Positions 1 through 7,127 are shown, counted from the stretch's first letter. The stretch: 7,351 nucleotides of DNA from Fibrobacterota bacterium (GCA_030619215.1 JAUXBV010000160.1:1-7351); one strand, 5' to 3'. The notes: generated by a model from the letters alone, not told the origin. A program made the numbers and translations.

Positions 1-1800
1 ACCGGCATGGATTATGAAAGTTATCAGGACAGCGGAGTATTTGCCTATACCTTTGACGCATACGGTAACGGCTATAAAGACAAATGGTTTTACAATTATA
101 ATATCTATTTAAATATACCGGAGGATGAGCGGCGCCAGACACTGCAGCGCTTCAGGGTCGCAACCGGTTATACCAAGAGTTTTCAGATGAGCCTGGGAGA
201 CAACTGGCCGACGTATAACTCTTTTATTCTTGACGGCCAATGCCTGCGCGGCGTTGAGCTTAATTTAAAAACACCGAAGAGATATGCAAACCTGGATTTT
301 GTCATTGGCAGGAGCAAAAGATCCGTTGACCCCTATATTTTCGACAAACATGGCCTCGACTCAACCATACAGGCCGACACATCAGGATCGTTTGACCATA
401 ACGACTCCGTATCATTTTTTGAGAACGGTACCTATCAGAGAAAGATGTGGGCTAGCCGGCTCCATTTCGGTACGGGAAGAATCTTCAAACTGGGTTTTGA
501 CTTCTTAAAAGCCAAAGATGACGTATCTTCAATTACGCAGATATTCCGCATAGATACCTCATACCAGACCCAAATCGACACTCTCACCAGTGATACCATA
601 ACAGATACTATTGTCAACAGGACTGTGATAGGGAAGACGCCGAAAGATAATATCGTTATCGGCTCTGATATCAGTATCAATCTCTGGAAACGCCGCGTAT
701 CGCTGTTTTCCAACTATGCGTTCAGCCTCTTTACAGATAACATCCTCGGCGGCGCTGCCACGGAAGAGCAGATCAGCGATGTTGCAGGCAAAGACGTCTC
801 TTTGATATTCCGGCCGAAGGACATTGACAAAATATTCATTGTCAACGAAACCACTGTTCCGCTCCCCATACCCTCCGATGCAAGTCAGAAAATTAACATG
901 GGCTCCCTGGGTAATGCCTCGGCATGGGATATTGGATTCAGGGTCAACTTGCCTTTCAATACCTTTCAGGAGATGTTTGAGTTCAAATATTTCTTCTTGG
1001 GGCCGAACTACAACTCCCTGGGAAATGAGTTTTTGTCCATCAATAAGGCAGGTTTTCAGTTTATAGAAGAGCTAAGGCTTTTTAACGGGAAGATTTACCT
1101 GAAAGGCGATATAAAATATTATAAAGATGACCTTTACAGCGTCACATCAGACCCTACCAGGAAGTTTACCGTTAATTTTCTCGCTTCTGTCATGTGGAGC
1201 AGTAACATACCGTACTTTACCTTTATGATGGTATCAAATGATGAATTAACCGAGACTTCACAGAGTTCAACTATCCCCCGCAGGGACAATGGATTTAACT
1301 CGATAGGAACAACTATACAATACACAAAGGATTTCAGTAAATCTTCTCACACAGCAATACTGACCTATAATTTCAATAACTATAATTCAAAAGTATTAAC
1401 CATGGATTCCCTGGAATTGAATAAAGTAAGCAAATACTCCTTGCGCGGAAATAATGGAATGTTTACGGTAACGAGCAGTTTTAAAGACCTCCCGATACAG
1501 ACCCGTGCCGGCCTTTCAGGTTTTCTCTCAACTGGCGACTACCCCCTCAACAGGATATCACCCTCCGCAGGGGTAACCTGGAATATACGCCCCAGTAAAA
1601 TGTACGCAAACGCTGATATCGGCTTTGAGCGTGTAGACGATGCACAATATGATCCGGAGCATTACTGGAATATCAAGTCAAGCTTTACCTATGATATAAC
1701 ACCACGCCACTCCCTATACGCTGAAGCAGCGCTGGACAGGCAACTGAAGAAGAATTTTATTGACAGGAATTTTCAGGTTACGTATGAGTTTCGGTATTAA
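1..1800 (+). CDS. Outer-membrane beta-barrel protein, C-terminal part (5' truncated)
   Basis: The reading frame is open from base 1, so the Met at base 7 is probably internal and the gene starts outside the window; about 599 codons are visible. The protein is rich in alternating aromatic/polar segments and short turns with many Tyr, Phe, Asn and Asp. It has no long hydrophobic helix and ends in an aromatic residue (EFRY-stop) within an amphipathic strand. These are features of outer-membrane beta-barrels recognised by the BAM machinery. Counting from the Met at base 7, residues 64-82 carry a GD-x2-P-x3-S-x3-L-x-G-x3-RG pattern followed by strand-like segments and a GRSKR turn, perhaps a plug or barrel-entry region. 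I do not recognise a named family, and the substrate or role (porin, secretion or surface-structure component) cannot be told. The stop is followed at once by a palindrome. The barrel call is fairly secure; the function is unknown. Confidence 0.75.
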   Translation, partial: TGMDYESYQDSGVFAYTFDAYGNGYKDKWFYNYNIYLNIPEDERRQTLQRFRVATGYTKSFQMSLGDNWPTYNSFILDGQCLRGVELNLKTPKRYANLDFVIGRSKRSVDPYIFDKHGLDSTIQADTSGSFDHNDSVSFFENGTYQRKMWASRLHFGTGRIFKLGFDFLKAKDDVSSITQIFRIDTSYQTQIDTLTSDTITDTIVNRTVIGKTPKDNIVIGSDISINLWKRRVSLFSNYAFSLFTDNILGGAATEEQISDVAGKDVSLIFRPKDIDKIFIVNETTVPLPIPSDASQKINMGSLGNASAWDIGFRVNLPFNTFQEMFEFKYFFLGPNYNSLGNEFLSINKAGFQFIEELRLFNGKIYLKGDIKYYKDDLYSVTSDPTRKFTVNFLASVMWSSNIPYFTFMMVSNDELTETSQSSTIPRRDNGFNSIGTTIQYTKDFSKSSHTAILTYNFNNYNSKVLTMDSLELNKVSKYSLRGNNGMFTVTSSFKDLPIQTRAGLSGFLSTGDYPLNRISPSAGVTWNIRPSKMYANADIGFERVDDAQYDPEHYWNIKSSFTYDITPRHSLYAEAALDRQLKKNFIDRNFQVTYEFRY

Positions 1801-3025
1801 CGCTGCGCTCACGTGCCGGCAAAGCCGGTCGTGTGTAGCGATTTGATTCATTTAATATTTCATCTAGTAAGTGCAATTTTCTGACAGAATCTATTAATAT
1901 TCTTTTTTTTGCCTCATAAGTGGTGAACATTTCTTCTTGTTTTTCTGTCAATTCACTGTCGTATTTCGATTCTATTAGTATCTTGTCACTCGTGTAAAAA
2001 TCTATCTCAATGCCACCTTCATATAAGTAATAAAGATCTTTCTGATTCTTCAGTTTCAAGTAAAGGTAGTTTTCAAAATAGCTGCCAAGGTCCCTTTCAC
2101 CTATAAACAGGTGTTTTATTCCTAAATCACAAGCGTATATTTTCTTTGCTGAAAGCAATTTTTCATTTGTTTTTCCCCATCGTGGCAGGAGATGAATCAA
2201 ATATGTTTCTACAAAGTAATTCAAATATCTTCTTGCTGTATCAGGTGATATTTTCAAAATGTTGGCAATCTTATTGATGCTATACTGTTTTCCACTTCTT
2301 TCCATGAGAAGTGTGTAAAAATCCCTCATTAGCTGATGATTCTTTAATCCACGAAATGCGGTAATATCCTTTTGGATGATATCATCTATCAAGTTCATCA
2401 GATATTCTCGATTTGGGTTTAGAACATTTTCCGGTAATCCGCCTTCTCTTATGTAATCCTTGAAATAAGCTTCGTTCAGAATATCGTCTCTCTTTTTTAT
2501 AATAATTTTTTTAAAAGTTTTATATTCGTCAAAATCTAATGGTTGAATCTCAACGGTTATGGCTCGGCCGGTTAGAAATGCTTTTTTATCTTTTAATAAT
2601 GAACTGGATGATGATGTTGCGAATATTTTAATATTGAATTTGTCATACAAATTCTTCAGTTGTTGATGGTAATCTGCTTGATACGTGATTTCATCAAGGA
2701 ACAGATATACTTTTTCATCTGTTCTTATTTTGTGTATTTTCTTGTACTCATTAATTATTTCGAAAAGATTTTTTTGTAGCAGTAAATAATCATCAACACT
2801 TACATAGAGGATATTTGTTCTGTTGATACCTCTATTCAGAAGCTCCCTTATAATGATTTTCATTAGTGTCGTTTTGCCGACTCTTCTTAACCCGGTTAAA
2901 AATATTATGTGTTTACCGTCGATGTATTGTTTCAAGAATTGGGTATATCGCGTCCGTTCGAAGATGTTTTTTAATTCAAATTCATCTTCCCACCAGGGAT
3001 TATATTGATATAATAATTCTTCCAT
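1778..3025 (-). CDS. AAA ATPase, DUF4143 family, with PD-(D/E)XK-like C-terminus
   Basis: A 415-residue ATP-binding protein. Residues 45-53 form a Walker A loop (GLRRVGKTT, Lys51). LFLDE at 108-112 is the Walker B with Asp111-Glu112. Residues 136-153 (ATSSSSSLLK through LTGR) and the following PLDFDEY match the sensor region typical of this ATPase group. A winged-helix-like segment lies near 246-275 (SINKIANILKIS...ARRYLNYF). The DUF4143 C-terminal region has a PD-(D/E)XK-like pattern at 339-354 (IEIDF...LIESK: Glu340, Asp342, Glu352, Lys354). Such proteins are widespread, often in variable regions, and their cellular role is poorly defined. The gene is convergent with the barrel gene and overlaps its last 23 bases. 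The final ~19 residues come from the palindrome and the barrel gene's end, so the ancestral C-terminus was probably different. Base composition is much more A+T-rich than the operon to its right, suggesting separate acquisition. No Shine-Dalgarno precedes the ATG, in line with the promoter position. Confidence 0.85.
   Translation of the reverse strand: MEELLYQYNPWWEDEFELKNIFERTRYTQFLKQYIDGKHIIFLTGLRRVGKTTLMKIIIRELLNRGINRTNILYVSVDDYLLLQKNLFEIINEYKKIHKIRTDEKVYLFLDEITYQADYHQQLKNLYDKFNIKIFATSSSSSLLKDKKAFLTGRAITVEIQPLDFDEYKTFKKIIIKKRDDILNEAYFKDYIREGGLPENVLNPNREYLMNLIDDIIQKDITAFRGLKNHQLMRDFYTLLMERSGKQYSINKIANILKISPDTARRYLNYFVETYLIHLLPRWGKTNEKLLSAKKIYACDLGIKHLFIGERDLGSYFENYLYLKLKNQKDLYYLYEGGIEIDFYTSDKILIESKYDSELTEKQEEMFTTYEAKKRILIDSVRKLHLLDEILNESNRYTRPALPARERSVNTETHT
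1801..1840. repeat. Imperfect palindrome after the barrel gene (REP-like or terminator-like)
   Basis: An inner stem pairs 1815-1820 with 1824-1829 (GCCGGC/GCCGGT, one G-T wobble) around an AAA loop. It extends, after one bulged T at 1814, through CACG 1810-1813 with CGTG 1830-1833. An outer CGCT 1801-1804 pairs with AGCG 1837-1840 across an internal loop. It starts at the base after the barrel stop codon. It could help end that transcript, but no clean T-run follows, so a classic intrinsic terminator is not clear. It also lies inside the 3' end of the opposing ATPase frame and encodes its odd tail. The high G+C against an A+T-rich gene suggests an inserted REP-like element; only one copy is visible here. 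Confidence 0.55.
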
Positions 3026-3060
3026 GTTTAAAATATACGATTGCAGCGTATAAATAGCAA
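3026..3060 (-). promoter_or_regulatory. Predicted promoter giving a leaderless ATPase mRNA
   Basis: On the minus strand, TTGCTA (3060-3055) and TATATT (3037-3032) are separated by exactly 17 bases, matching 4/6 and 5/6 of the sigma-70-type consensus. Only six bases (3031-3026) separate the -10 from the ATG at 3025, so transcription would begin at or next to the start codon. The absence of any purine-rich ribosome-binding site before this ATG agrees with that reading. The alternative is that the true promoter is elsewhere and this A+T-rich match is fortuitous. Confidence 0.5.
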
Positions 3061-3097
3061 GATTTTTATACGATTAATTTAACGACGGGTGGCCATT

Positions 3098-3174
3098 GTG
3101 AATTATTTATAAATAGATATAAGCGTGTGCCACTGTTCAGGGGAACAGTGGCACACGCTTTCAATAATTTTCAC
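3098..3174. repeat. Perfect 18-bp hairpin nested in an outer inverted repeat
   Basis: Bases 3121-3138 are the exact reverse complement of 3143-3160, separated by the four-base loop AGGG. Further out, GTGAATTATT (3098-3107) is matched by the reverse complement of 3163-3174 with a two-base bulge, making a larger imperfect palindrome. It lies 49 bases beyond the RecQ stop codon and upstream of the ATPase promoter. It could terminate the RecQ operon: on the minus strand the stem is followed by a T-rich but interrupted stretch. The long perfect stem and the outer arms equally suggest a small non-autonomous mobile or REP-like element. The inner hairpin is certain as sequence; its role is inferred. 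Confidence 0.7.
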
Positions 3175-3209
3175 ACGGATTTGATATTCAGGCCCGTTGG
3201 GCGCTTGCA

Positions 3210-6116
3210 TTATGACCTACCCGAGCAAATCCACGCCCGTGCCAGCTTCGCCTGTTCGAATGTCACCGGGATCGTCGCTGTATCGACAATTTCCCGCAAA
3301 AATCGGGTTTTTAACTGTGGAAAGAGACGTTCTATGTGATAGCGTATATCAGGAGGTACGAACAGGTCAATATCGATATCCCGCTCATCAAGAATCAGGC
3401 GCTCGATATGGTCGGTAACGGTTCTTTCGTGCAATCCACGCTGAAGAGCTATCTCGTTTACATCCAGCTTCTGTTGCAGTAGTTCCCATGTAGCTTCCAC
3501 GGTCGGGCTGCAGAGGTCCCTGTTTTTGGAGGGAGCGCGGTAAGATACAACTGCCGGGGCCCGGCCTTTATCCGGTGGCTGCCTGCCGGTATACGATGCT
3601 ATCTCCTTTATAAATGCGTCACAGTAGGCGGTGAGCTTTGTCTCCCCAATCCCGTAAATAGTGCGCATGACATTTTCGTTTACCGGTTTTTTACGGGCCA
3701 TCTCCTGCAGGGTACGGTCGGGGAAGATCACATACGGCGGAACATTGTGTTCGTGTGCCAGCCGTCGCCGCAGTTGTCGAAGGCGCTCAAAAAGATCCGG
3801 ATCGCCCTCTTCCGCCTGCTTCACTGCCTGTGGTTGAGGAGCCTCTTTAAGCCGCTGTACAGTCAGCGTTTTTCCGTGCTTCAGAACGGCAGAGGCTGAG
3901 TCGGTGAGTTTCAGCACCGGATACTTTCCGCCGGTCATGCTTATAATATCTTCTGCCAGCAGGTCGTCCACAATCTGTCTCCATAAGCGTTTTGTAAGGC
4001 CCTTACCCACACCATAGGTAGGCAGGCGATCATGGCCGAGGCCGCGGATTTTTTTTGTATTGGCGCCGCAGACAATATCAACGATGTGGCCGGCGCCAAA
4101 GTATTGTCCGGTGCGAACAATGGCGGAGAGAAGCATCCCGGCCTCTCCGGTAATGTCGATTTGTTCCATGGAACCGGTACAGACGTCGCAGGCGCCGCAG
4201 TTATGTTTTGTAAACTCTTCGCCAAAATAGGCAAGGATTTTACGGCGCCGGCATTTCGCGGTATTGCCCGAATACAGCGCCATCTCGTTGAGTGAGGCTC
4301 GCAGGCGGTCCTGCTCGGTAAGGTTTTCCACCTGGTCAATAAAATACCGGATTTTTTGAATATCACCGCGGCCGAAAAAGAGCACACAGTGTGCAGGCTC
4401 ACCGTCCCTGCCGGCACGGCCGGTCTCCTGGTAGTAAGCCTCCATATTTTTAGGCAGGTCGCCATGCACTATGAAACGGACGTTAGGTTTGTCAATACCC
4501 ATGCCAAAGGCTATGGTGGCAACGATTACATCAACCTCATCGCGATTAAAGGCTTCCTGGTTGTGTTGACGTATGGTATCATTCAGCCCGGCATGGTAGG
4601 GCAGGGCGTCAATACCCGAATCAGCGAGGATTTCAACGGTTGCATCCACACTCTTACGGGTCGTGCGGTATACAATTCCAGCCTGACCTTTACGGGCCTG
4701 AACAAAATCAACAATCTGCGTTTCCACGTCGTTTTTCGGCACCACTTCGTAAAAAAGGTTCGGCCGGTCAAAGGACGCACGAACACTATGCGGGGAGCGC
4801 AGGGAAAGCTGGCGGGTTATATCCTGCTGAACCCTGTGTGTCGCGGTCGCCGTGAATGCGGCAATCGGCACCTTGGGAAAGTGTTTTGCGATTTCTGAGA
4901 GATAGAGGTAGTCCGGCCGGAAGTCGTGACCCCACTCCGAAATGCAGTGCGCTTCGTCAATAGCCACCAAGCAGAGAGGCACGCGCTTGAGATTGTTCAG
5001 AAACGTCTCCATGGCAAATCGCTCGGGCGAGACGTAAAGCAGGTCAAGCTCACCCGCTCTGAGCCTGCGGAATATCCTGATACGCTCTTGTTCGGTTTGC
5101 GCGCTGGTGATACTGGCAGCATGAAGGCCGGTCGTTACAGCCGCGTCAACCTGATCCTTCATCAGGGATATCAGCGGACTGATAACCATACACGTCCCTG
5201 ACATCAGATAGGCGGGGAGCTGATAGCACAACGATTTGCCACCGCCGGTCGGCATGACTGCAATGCAGTCCCGGCCATTGAGTATAGCGTGTAATATCTG
5301 CTTCTGGTCGGGTTTGAATCCGTCAAACCCGAAAACTCCTTTTAATGCCTTTACAAGTGACGCATCGTCGGTTTTTGGCCCTGCCATCTTCATGGGTGAG
5401 GCTTTTTTATCATCAGCAACTATAGGTTTAACCTCAGGCCAGGTGCCAGCTTCCAGCTCAACAACCCCGGCAATCAGCTTCCAGCAGGGATCTTCATCGC
5501 TCTGCCACCCCTCCCTCCTAAAGGGCATACTCAGGCTGGCTGTTACCACGCAGTGCGTACCGGGTATATAACCCTGCTCCAGCTTTTCAGTCAATACCGG
5601 GTCTGTAATGCGTGCAGTCATCCGCTCACCAAAAGGAGATACAAACGAACCGCTCCATTTGTGTCCTCCCTGTGCACTGAGGCCTGTGCTGAAAGCTTCG
5701 AACTCAAAAGCCTCAACAAGTTGAAGCGTCAGCCGCTCTTTAAAGGGCAGAGACTGCAGGTACTGGACAGTTACAAAGTTTTCGCTGTTATGCAGAATAG
5801 CACGGTCACTTGAACAATAGGGTAAAAGCCTGTCCGAATTGAAAGTTTCCTTAAACCGCCACTTCCCGGAAAGGATCGAGAGGTTTTCGCACTCGAATCC
5901 GTAATCGGGGCCATTTTGCGCGAGCGGAATTCCCACGACGTCTCCCAGTAACGGCATCCTGCCGTCTATCAGCAGGGTATTTCGTTCAACACGGCCGTCT
6001 TCCAAACCGGAAACCGGCCGTATCCACTCGCCTGTGGAAGAATCGATTCCCGCGAAACAGTACGCACCGTGCTTACGGGAGTTGGCCAGACACAGTATTG
6101 CCCTCAGAGATGACAT
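3210..6116 (-). CDS. recQ: RecQ-family DNA helicase with N-terminal dual-OB-like domain
   Basis: An ATP-dependent 3'-5' DNA helicase of 968 residues, far longer than the ~600 of a standard RecQ. Residues ~1-221 resemble the dual-OB (DuOB) domain, opening with CLANSRKHGAYC and a WIRPVS motif; it is probably a nucleic-acid-binding module. A linker leads to the helicase core from ~246: Q-motif region FGFDGFKPDQ, Walker A MPTGGGKS at 288-295 (Lys294), DEAH at 387-390 followed by the RecQ aromatic-rich loop, and motif VI QETGRAGRD at 563-571. The zinc site is Cys622, Cys640, Cys643 and Cys646. An RQC winged-helix follows (~655-740), then HRDC (~772-839) and a C-terminal helix-turn-helix segment (~870-955) like that on other long RecQs. 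Every helicase motif is intact, so it should be active. The ATG at 6116 is preferred: it has GGGAGG at a 9-base spacing and fits the DuOB start, whereas the longer frame would begin at a TTG (6173) deep inside the upstream gene. The start overlaps the DUF488-B stop by 13 bases, implying coupling. Confidence 0.93.
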   Translation of the reverse strand: MSSLRAILCLANSRKHGAYCFAGIDSSTGEWIRPVSGLEDGRVERNTLLIDGRMPLLGDVVGIPLAQNGPDYGFECENLSILSGKWRFKETFNSDRLLPYCSSDRAILHNSENFVTVQYLQSLPFKERLTLQLVEAFEFEAFSTGLSAQGGHKWSGSFVSPFGERMTARITDPVLTEKLEQGYIPGTHCVVTASLSMPFRREGWQSDEDPCWKLIAGVVELEAGTWPEVKPIVADDKKASPMKMAGPKTDDASLVKALKGVFGFDGFKPDQKQILHAILNGRDCIAVMPTGGGKSLCYQLPAYLMSGTCMVISPLISLMKDQVDAAVTTGLHAASITSAQTEQERIRIFRRLRAGELDLLYVSPERFAMETFLNNLKRVPLCLVAIDEAHCISEWGHDFRPDYLYLSEIAKHFPKVPIAAFTATATHRVQQDITRQLSLRSPHSVRASFDRPNLFYEVVPKNDVETQIVDFVQARKGQAGIVYRTTRKSVDATVEILADSGIDALPYHAGLNDTIRQHNQEAFNRDEVDVIVATIAFGMGIDKPNVRFIVHGDLPKNMEAYYQETGRAGRDGEPAHCVLFFGRGDIQKIRYFIDQVENLTEQDRLRASLNEMALYSGNTAKCRRRKILAYFGEEFTKHNCGACDVCTGSMEQIDITGEAGMLLSAIVRTGQYFGAGHIVDIVCGANTKKIRGLGHDRLPTYGVGKGLTKRLWRQIVDDLLAEDIISMTGGKYPVLKLTDSASAVLKHGKTLTVQRLKEAPQPQAVKQAEEGDPDLFERLRQLRRRLAHEHNVPPYVIFPDRTLQEMARKKPVNENVMRTIYGIGETKLTAYCDAFIKEIASYTGRQPPDKGRAPAVVSYRAPSKNRDLCSPTVEATWELLQQKLDVNEIALQRGLHERTVTDHIERLILDERDIDIDLFVPPDIRYHIERLFPQLKTRFLREIVDTATIPVTFEQAKLARAWICSGRS

Positions 6117-6547
6117 ATAACAATGCCTCCCATTGTTTCTCGAAAGTATTCTGCAACAAGGCGTCTGTGGCAATGCAGGGATTCGGCTTCAGAGCAAAGC
6201 AGGCAGGCTCTGTCAAGGGTTTTTTTGCCTATACTTTCTTCTATTGAACGTTGCTGAAGAAGGGTGGTAAATTCCCGCTCGTACGTATCCCACTCTATTG
6301 TTTTTTTCCGGTAGGCTTTTAAAAGCTCCTCTGTCGGCGCAAAATCCGGGCGATGAGTATAGTCTATATTGTCAATTTTCTTAAGAAAATACTGAAGGTC
6401 AGGGAGCTTTGCAAACCCCGCCAGTTGTGAAGTATTGTTAAGGCGTATATCAATAACATTTCGTATGTCGTTGTTGCGGAGAGTTGTAAAGAATTGTTCC
6501 GCGCTCTTTTTTGTAAAGCCGATTGTGTAAAGCCTTATATCACTCAT
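6104..6547 (-). CDS. DUF488-family protein B
   Basis: A 147-residue protein of the DUF488 family. It opens with LYTIGFTKKS (residues 6-15), where the family usually has a YTIG-hydrophobic/His-S/T motif. It continues with VIDIRLNN at 31-38 (Asp33, Arg35) and SQLAGFAK, then ends with LLCSE (Cys118, Glu120) and CHRR (Cys126, His127, Arg128). The conserved Asp-x-Arg and Cys-x-Glu...Cys-His-Arg residues probably line an active or ligand-binding site in a small alpha/beta fold. The reaction is not established to my knowledge. It is the middle gene of the operon: the ATG overlaps the stop of DUF488-A by 8 bases and is preceded by GGAG at a 7-base spacing (6555-6558). It differs strongly from DUF488-A, so the two are old paralogues rather than a recent duplication. 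It is cytosolic, with no signal peptide or membrane segment. Confidence 0.9.
   Translation of the reverse strand: MSDIRLYTIGFTKKSAEQFFTTLRNNDIRNVIDIRLNNTSQLAGFAKLPDLQYFLKKIDNIDYTHRPDFAPTEELLKAYRKKTIEWDTYEREFTTLLQQRSIEESIGKKTLDRACLLCSEAESLHCHRRLVAEYFRETMGGIVICHL
6126..6131 (-). promoter_or_regulatory. Ribosome-binding site fixing the RecQ start
   Basis: GGGAGG on the minus strand sits nine bases before the ATG at 6116. It lies inside the last codons of the upstream DUF488-B gene, so ribosomes finishing that gene would pass over it. It supports the 968-residue form of the helicase over the 987-residue form starting at TTG. Confidence 0.75.
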
Positions 6548-7127
6548 TGTTTTTCTCCGTGTAAGCTATCTTTTTACTCTGAATATCGTAAGCCCGCAGG
6601 ACCAGTTCTTCATCGGATGCGAAAAGATCGTTATCCTGAATATTAAGCGCCTGCATCAGGCGCCGTTCCGCATCTTTATTATCTTCCAGACTGCCGTCCT
6701 CCAAAATATGCTTAATAGTTATACCCCAAGGCCGGAGGTTGCGGCAGACGAGGATCATACGGTGGCAGGTAATGGGGTCTTTTTCCGCGCACAATAATGA
6801 GACGAGAAACGATTCCCTTCCCATGCGAAGACGCTCAAGGCCGCTTTGAAAAATTTTACTTTCAGCGACAAGGTCGAACTGCACCTGCCCTTTGATATAG
6901 CAGCTTTTATCGGACGAGCGTGCACCAAGCTCTTTTCCCAGAAAAACATATTCCATCCCGGCTGCACGAAGCTCGTTCTGCAGCGGCTCGCGGTTAAACT
7001 GCGGGGTATAGCTGCTGTAGGGAGAGGAACGAACATCAGCCACAGCAGATACCGAGTGCATCGAAAGCAGCTCGATGAGCCGCGGTACGGTATGAGTGGA
7101 GTGGCCGATGGTATAAAGTACGCTCAT
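6540..7127 (-). CDS. DUF488-family protein A
   Basis: A 195-residue protein and the first gene of the operon. The family signature is complete: LYTIGHST at 4-11, VADVRSSPYS at 29-38 (Asp31, Arg33, Pro36), a PQFNREPL segment, then FLGKELGAR. A LLCAE motif (Cys113, Glu115) and CHR (Cys121, His122, Arg123) follow. After the core it carries a ~50-residue acidic C-terminal extension with no recognisable motif, absent from the shorter B paralogue. The role is unknown; the invariant Cys/His/Arg/Glu cluster looks like a catalytic or metal/nucleotide-binding centre. No Shine-Dalgarno stands before the ATG at 7127, unlike the two downstream genes, so initiation may use a very short leader. The start agrees with the family N-terminus (Met-x(2-4)-YTIG). 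It overlaps DUF488-B by 8 bases (ATGAGTGA). Confidence 0.92.
   Translation of the reverse strand: MSVLYTIGHSTHTVPRLIELLSMHSVSAVADVRSSPYSSYTPQFNREPLQNELRAAGMEYVFLGKELGARSSDKSCYIKGQVQFDLVAESKIFQSGLERLRMGRESFLVSLLCAEKDPITCHRMILVCRNLRPWGITIKHILEDGSLEDNKDAERRLMQALNIQDNDLFASDEELVLRAYDIQSKKIAYTEKNNE

Noticed and set aside
7..9. ATG at base 7 as the true start of the barrel gene
   Set aside because: The frame is open to base 1, no signal peptide follows this Met and the protein begins in mid-barrel-like sequence, so the gene almost certainly starts upstream of the window.
3127..3339. Plus-strand frame of 70 codons starting inside the 18-bp hairpin
   Set aside because: It overlaps the hairpin and the RecQ 3' end, has no ribosome-binding site and shows no domain-like sequence.
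4401..4430. CCGG-rich stretch resembling the 1801-1840 palindrome
   Set aside because: It encodes the essential helicase motif VI, so the similarity is explained by codon choice rather than a repeat copy.
3941..4465. 174-codon open frame on the minus strand, shifted from the RecQ frame
   Set aside because: The RecQ frame across this stretch encodes motif VI, the zinc site and RQC without a break, so this alternative frame is fortuitous.
4356..4898. 180-codon open frame on the plus strand
   Set aside because: It is fully antisense to the helicase core, whose motifs are unmistakable, and its translation shows no recognisable domain. It is a shadow of the G+C-rich gene.
6117..6173. N-terminal extension of the RecQ protein from a TTG at 6173
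   Set aside because: It begins with TTG inside the DUF488-B coding region and has no fitting ribosome-binding site. The ATG at 6116 has GGGAGG nine bases upstream and matches the expected domain start.
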